DNA of 44,964 nt from a virus. Under the pieces are notes generated by a model, which saw only the letters and a list, made by a program, of their open reading frames with translations, had not been told where the DNA came from and made no database searches. The stretch is taken from positions 1 through 44,964 of the IMG/VR virus record IMGVR_UViG_3300049793_000014; one strand, given 5' to 3'. Shown here one piece after another: positions 44,838-44,964 of this stretch (the first letter of the stretch is position 1; each line of letters opens with the position of its first letter). The translations under genes and the position numbers were made by a program.

Positions 44838-44964
44838 TTGGGGTTATTCAGCAGCCGCTTTGCCTTCTTTAAGCTGGGCTGCTAAAGCAGCGGGCGAAAG
44901 CTTCGACAAATCGGCCGGTTGTTGTTGCTGGTTATTTGCGGCACCGCCGACAGTCGTTTGCTTT
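44838..44964. repeat. Contig-end overlap, right copy (127 bp)
   Basis: This is the second copy of bases 1-127. It contains the stop codon (44844-44846, minus strand) and the last codons of the scaffold gene, so the partial ORF here duplicates the gene at 7-711. Joining the copies places the scaffold gene immediately upstream of the coat gene in the leftward operon. Confidence 0.9.

Overview
The window is the complete genome of a tailed double-stranded DNA phage with a siphovirus-type tail. It is written as a linear contig from a circular assembly: bases 1-127 repeat exactly as 44838-44964, so the unique length is 44,837 bp. The host is Gram-negative, because the lysis cassette encodes a signal-anchored lysozyme and an overlapping inner/outer-membrane spanin pair. 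Gene content (DUF4055-type portal, Mu F-like protein, family B DNA polymerase, prim-pol primase, DUF2163-type tail hub) recalls the Chi/AH2/Sano group of siphoviruses, but that placement is from memory and not from a search. I saw no integrase, ParA/ParB or CI-type repressor, so a lytic lifestyle is likely.

Layout. Two arms diverge from a promoter pair at 18607-18677. The short rightward arm (18728-28102, + strand) is a DNA-metabolism operon: MazG-like pyrophosphohydrolase, DUF7173-like protein, Sak4-like RecA/AAA ATPase, DUF669-type ssDNA-binding protein, DUF3268-like zinc protein, Cas4/RecB-like nuclease, SF2 helicase, a beta-clamp homologue ending in an SSB-type DDDIPF tail, and family B DNA polymerase. 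The long leftward arm (- strand) runs from 18568 down to base 1 and continues, across the contig join, from 44822 down to 28099. It encodes in order: a small HTH protein; a prim-pol/helicase; about 25 small early or accessory genes (15999-7217) separated by sigma70-like promoters and intrinsic terminators; lysis (7033-5436); terminase, portal, Mu F-like protein and scaffold (5376-7); coat, decoration and connector proteins (44822-41474); and tail tube, frameshifted chaperone, tape measure and tail tip (41461-28099). The arms converge at 28099-28102, where the two stop codons overlap in TTAA next to a 12-bp hairpin.

The most unusual signal is an asymmetric 11-bp word, consensus TGCCCACATTA. 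I found it 28 times (7 perfect, the rest near matches), in both orientations and all three codon frames, spaced about 1.6 kb apart around the whole circle. One copy lies in the leader of the HTH gene, which suggests an operator/stoperator-like network, although other roles are possible. Other noteworthy items are the clamp with an SSB tail, a free-standing paralogue of the primase C-terminal domain beside an AT-rich iteron island (12953-13268), a family of extended -10 promoters, an A-AAA-AAC frameshift site in the tail chaperone genes, and a hairpin that sequesters the terS ribosome binding site.

Limits: functions are assigned by reading motifs, without database searches. Most of the small genes at 8.0-16.0 kb are not recognised. 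No tRNA, rRNA, CRISPR array or insertion sequence was seen.
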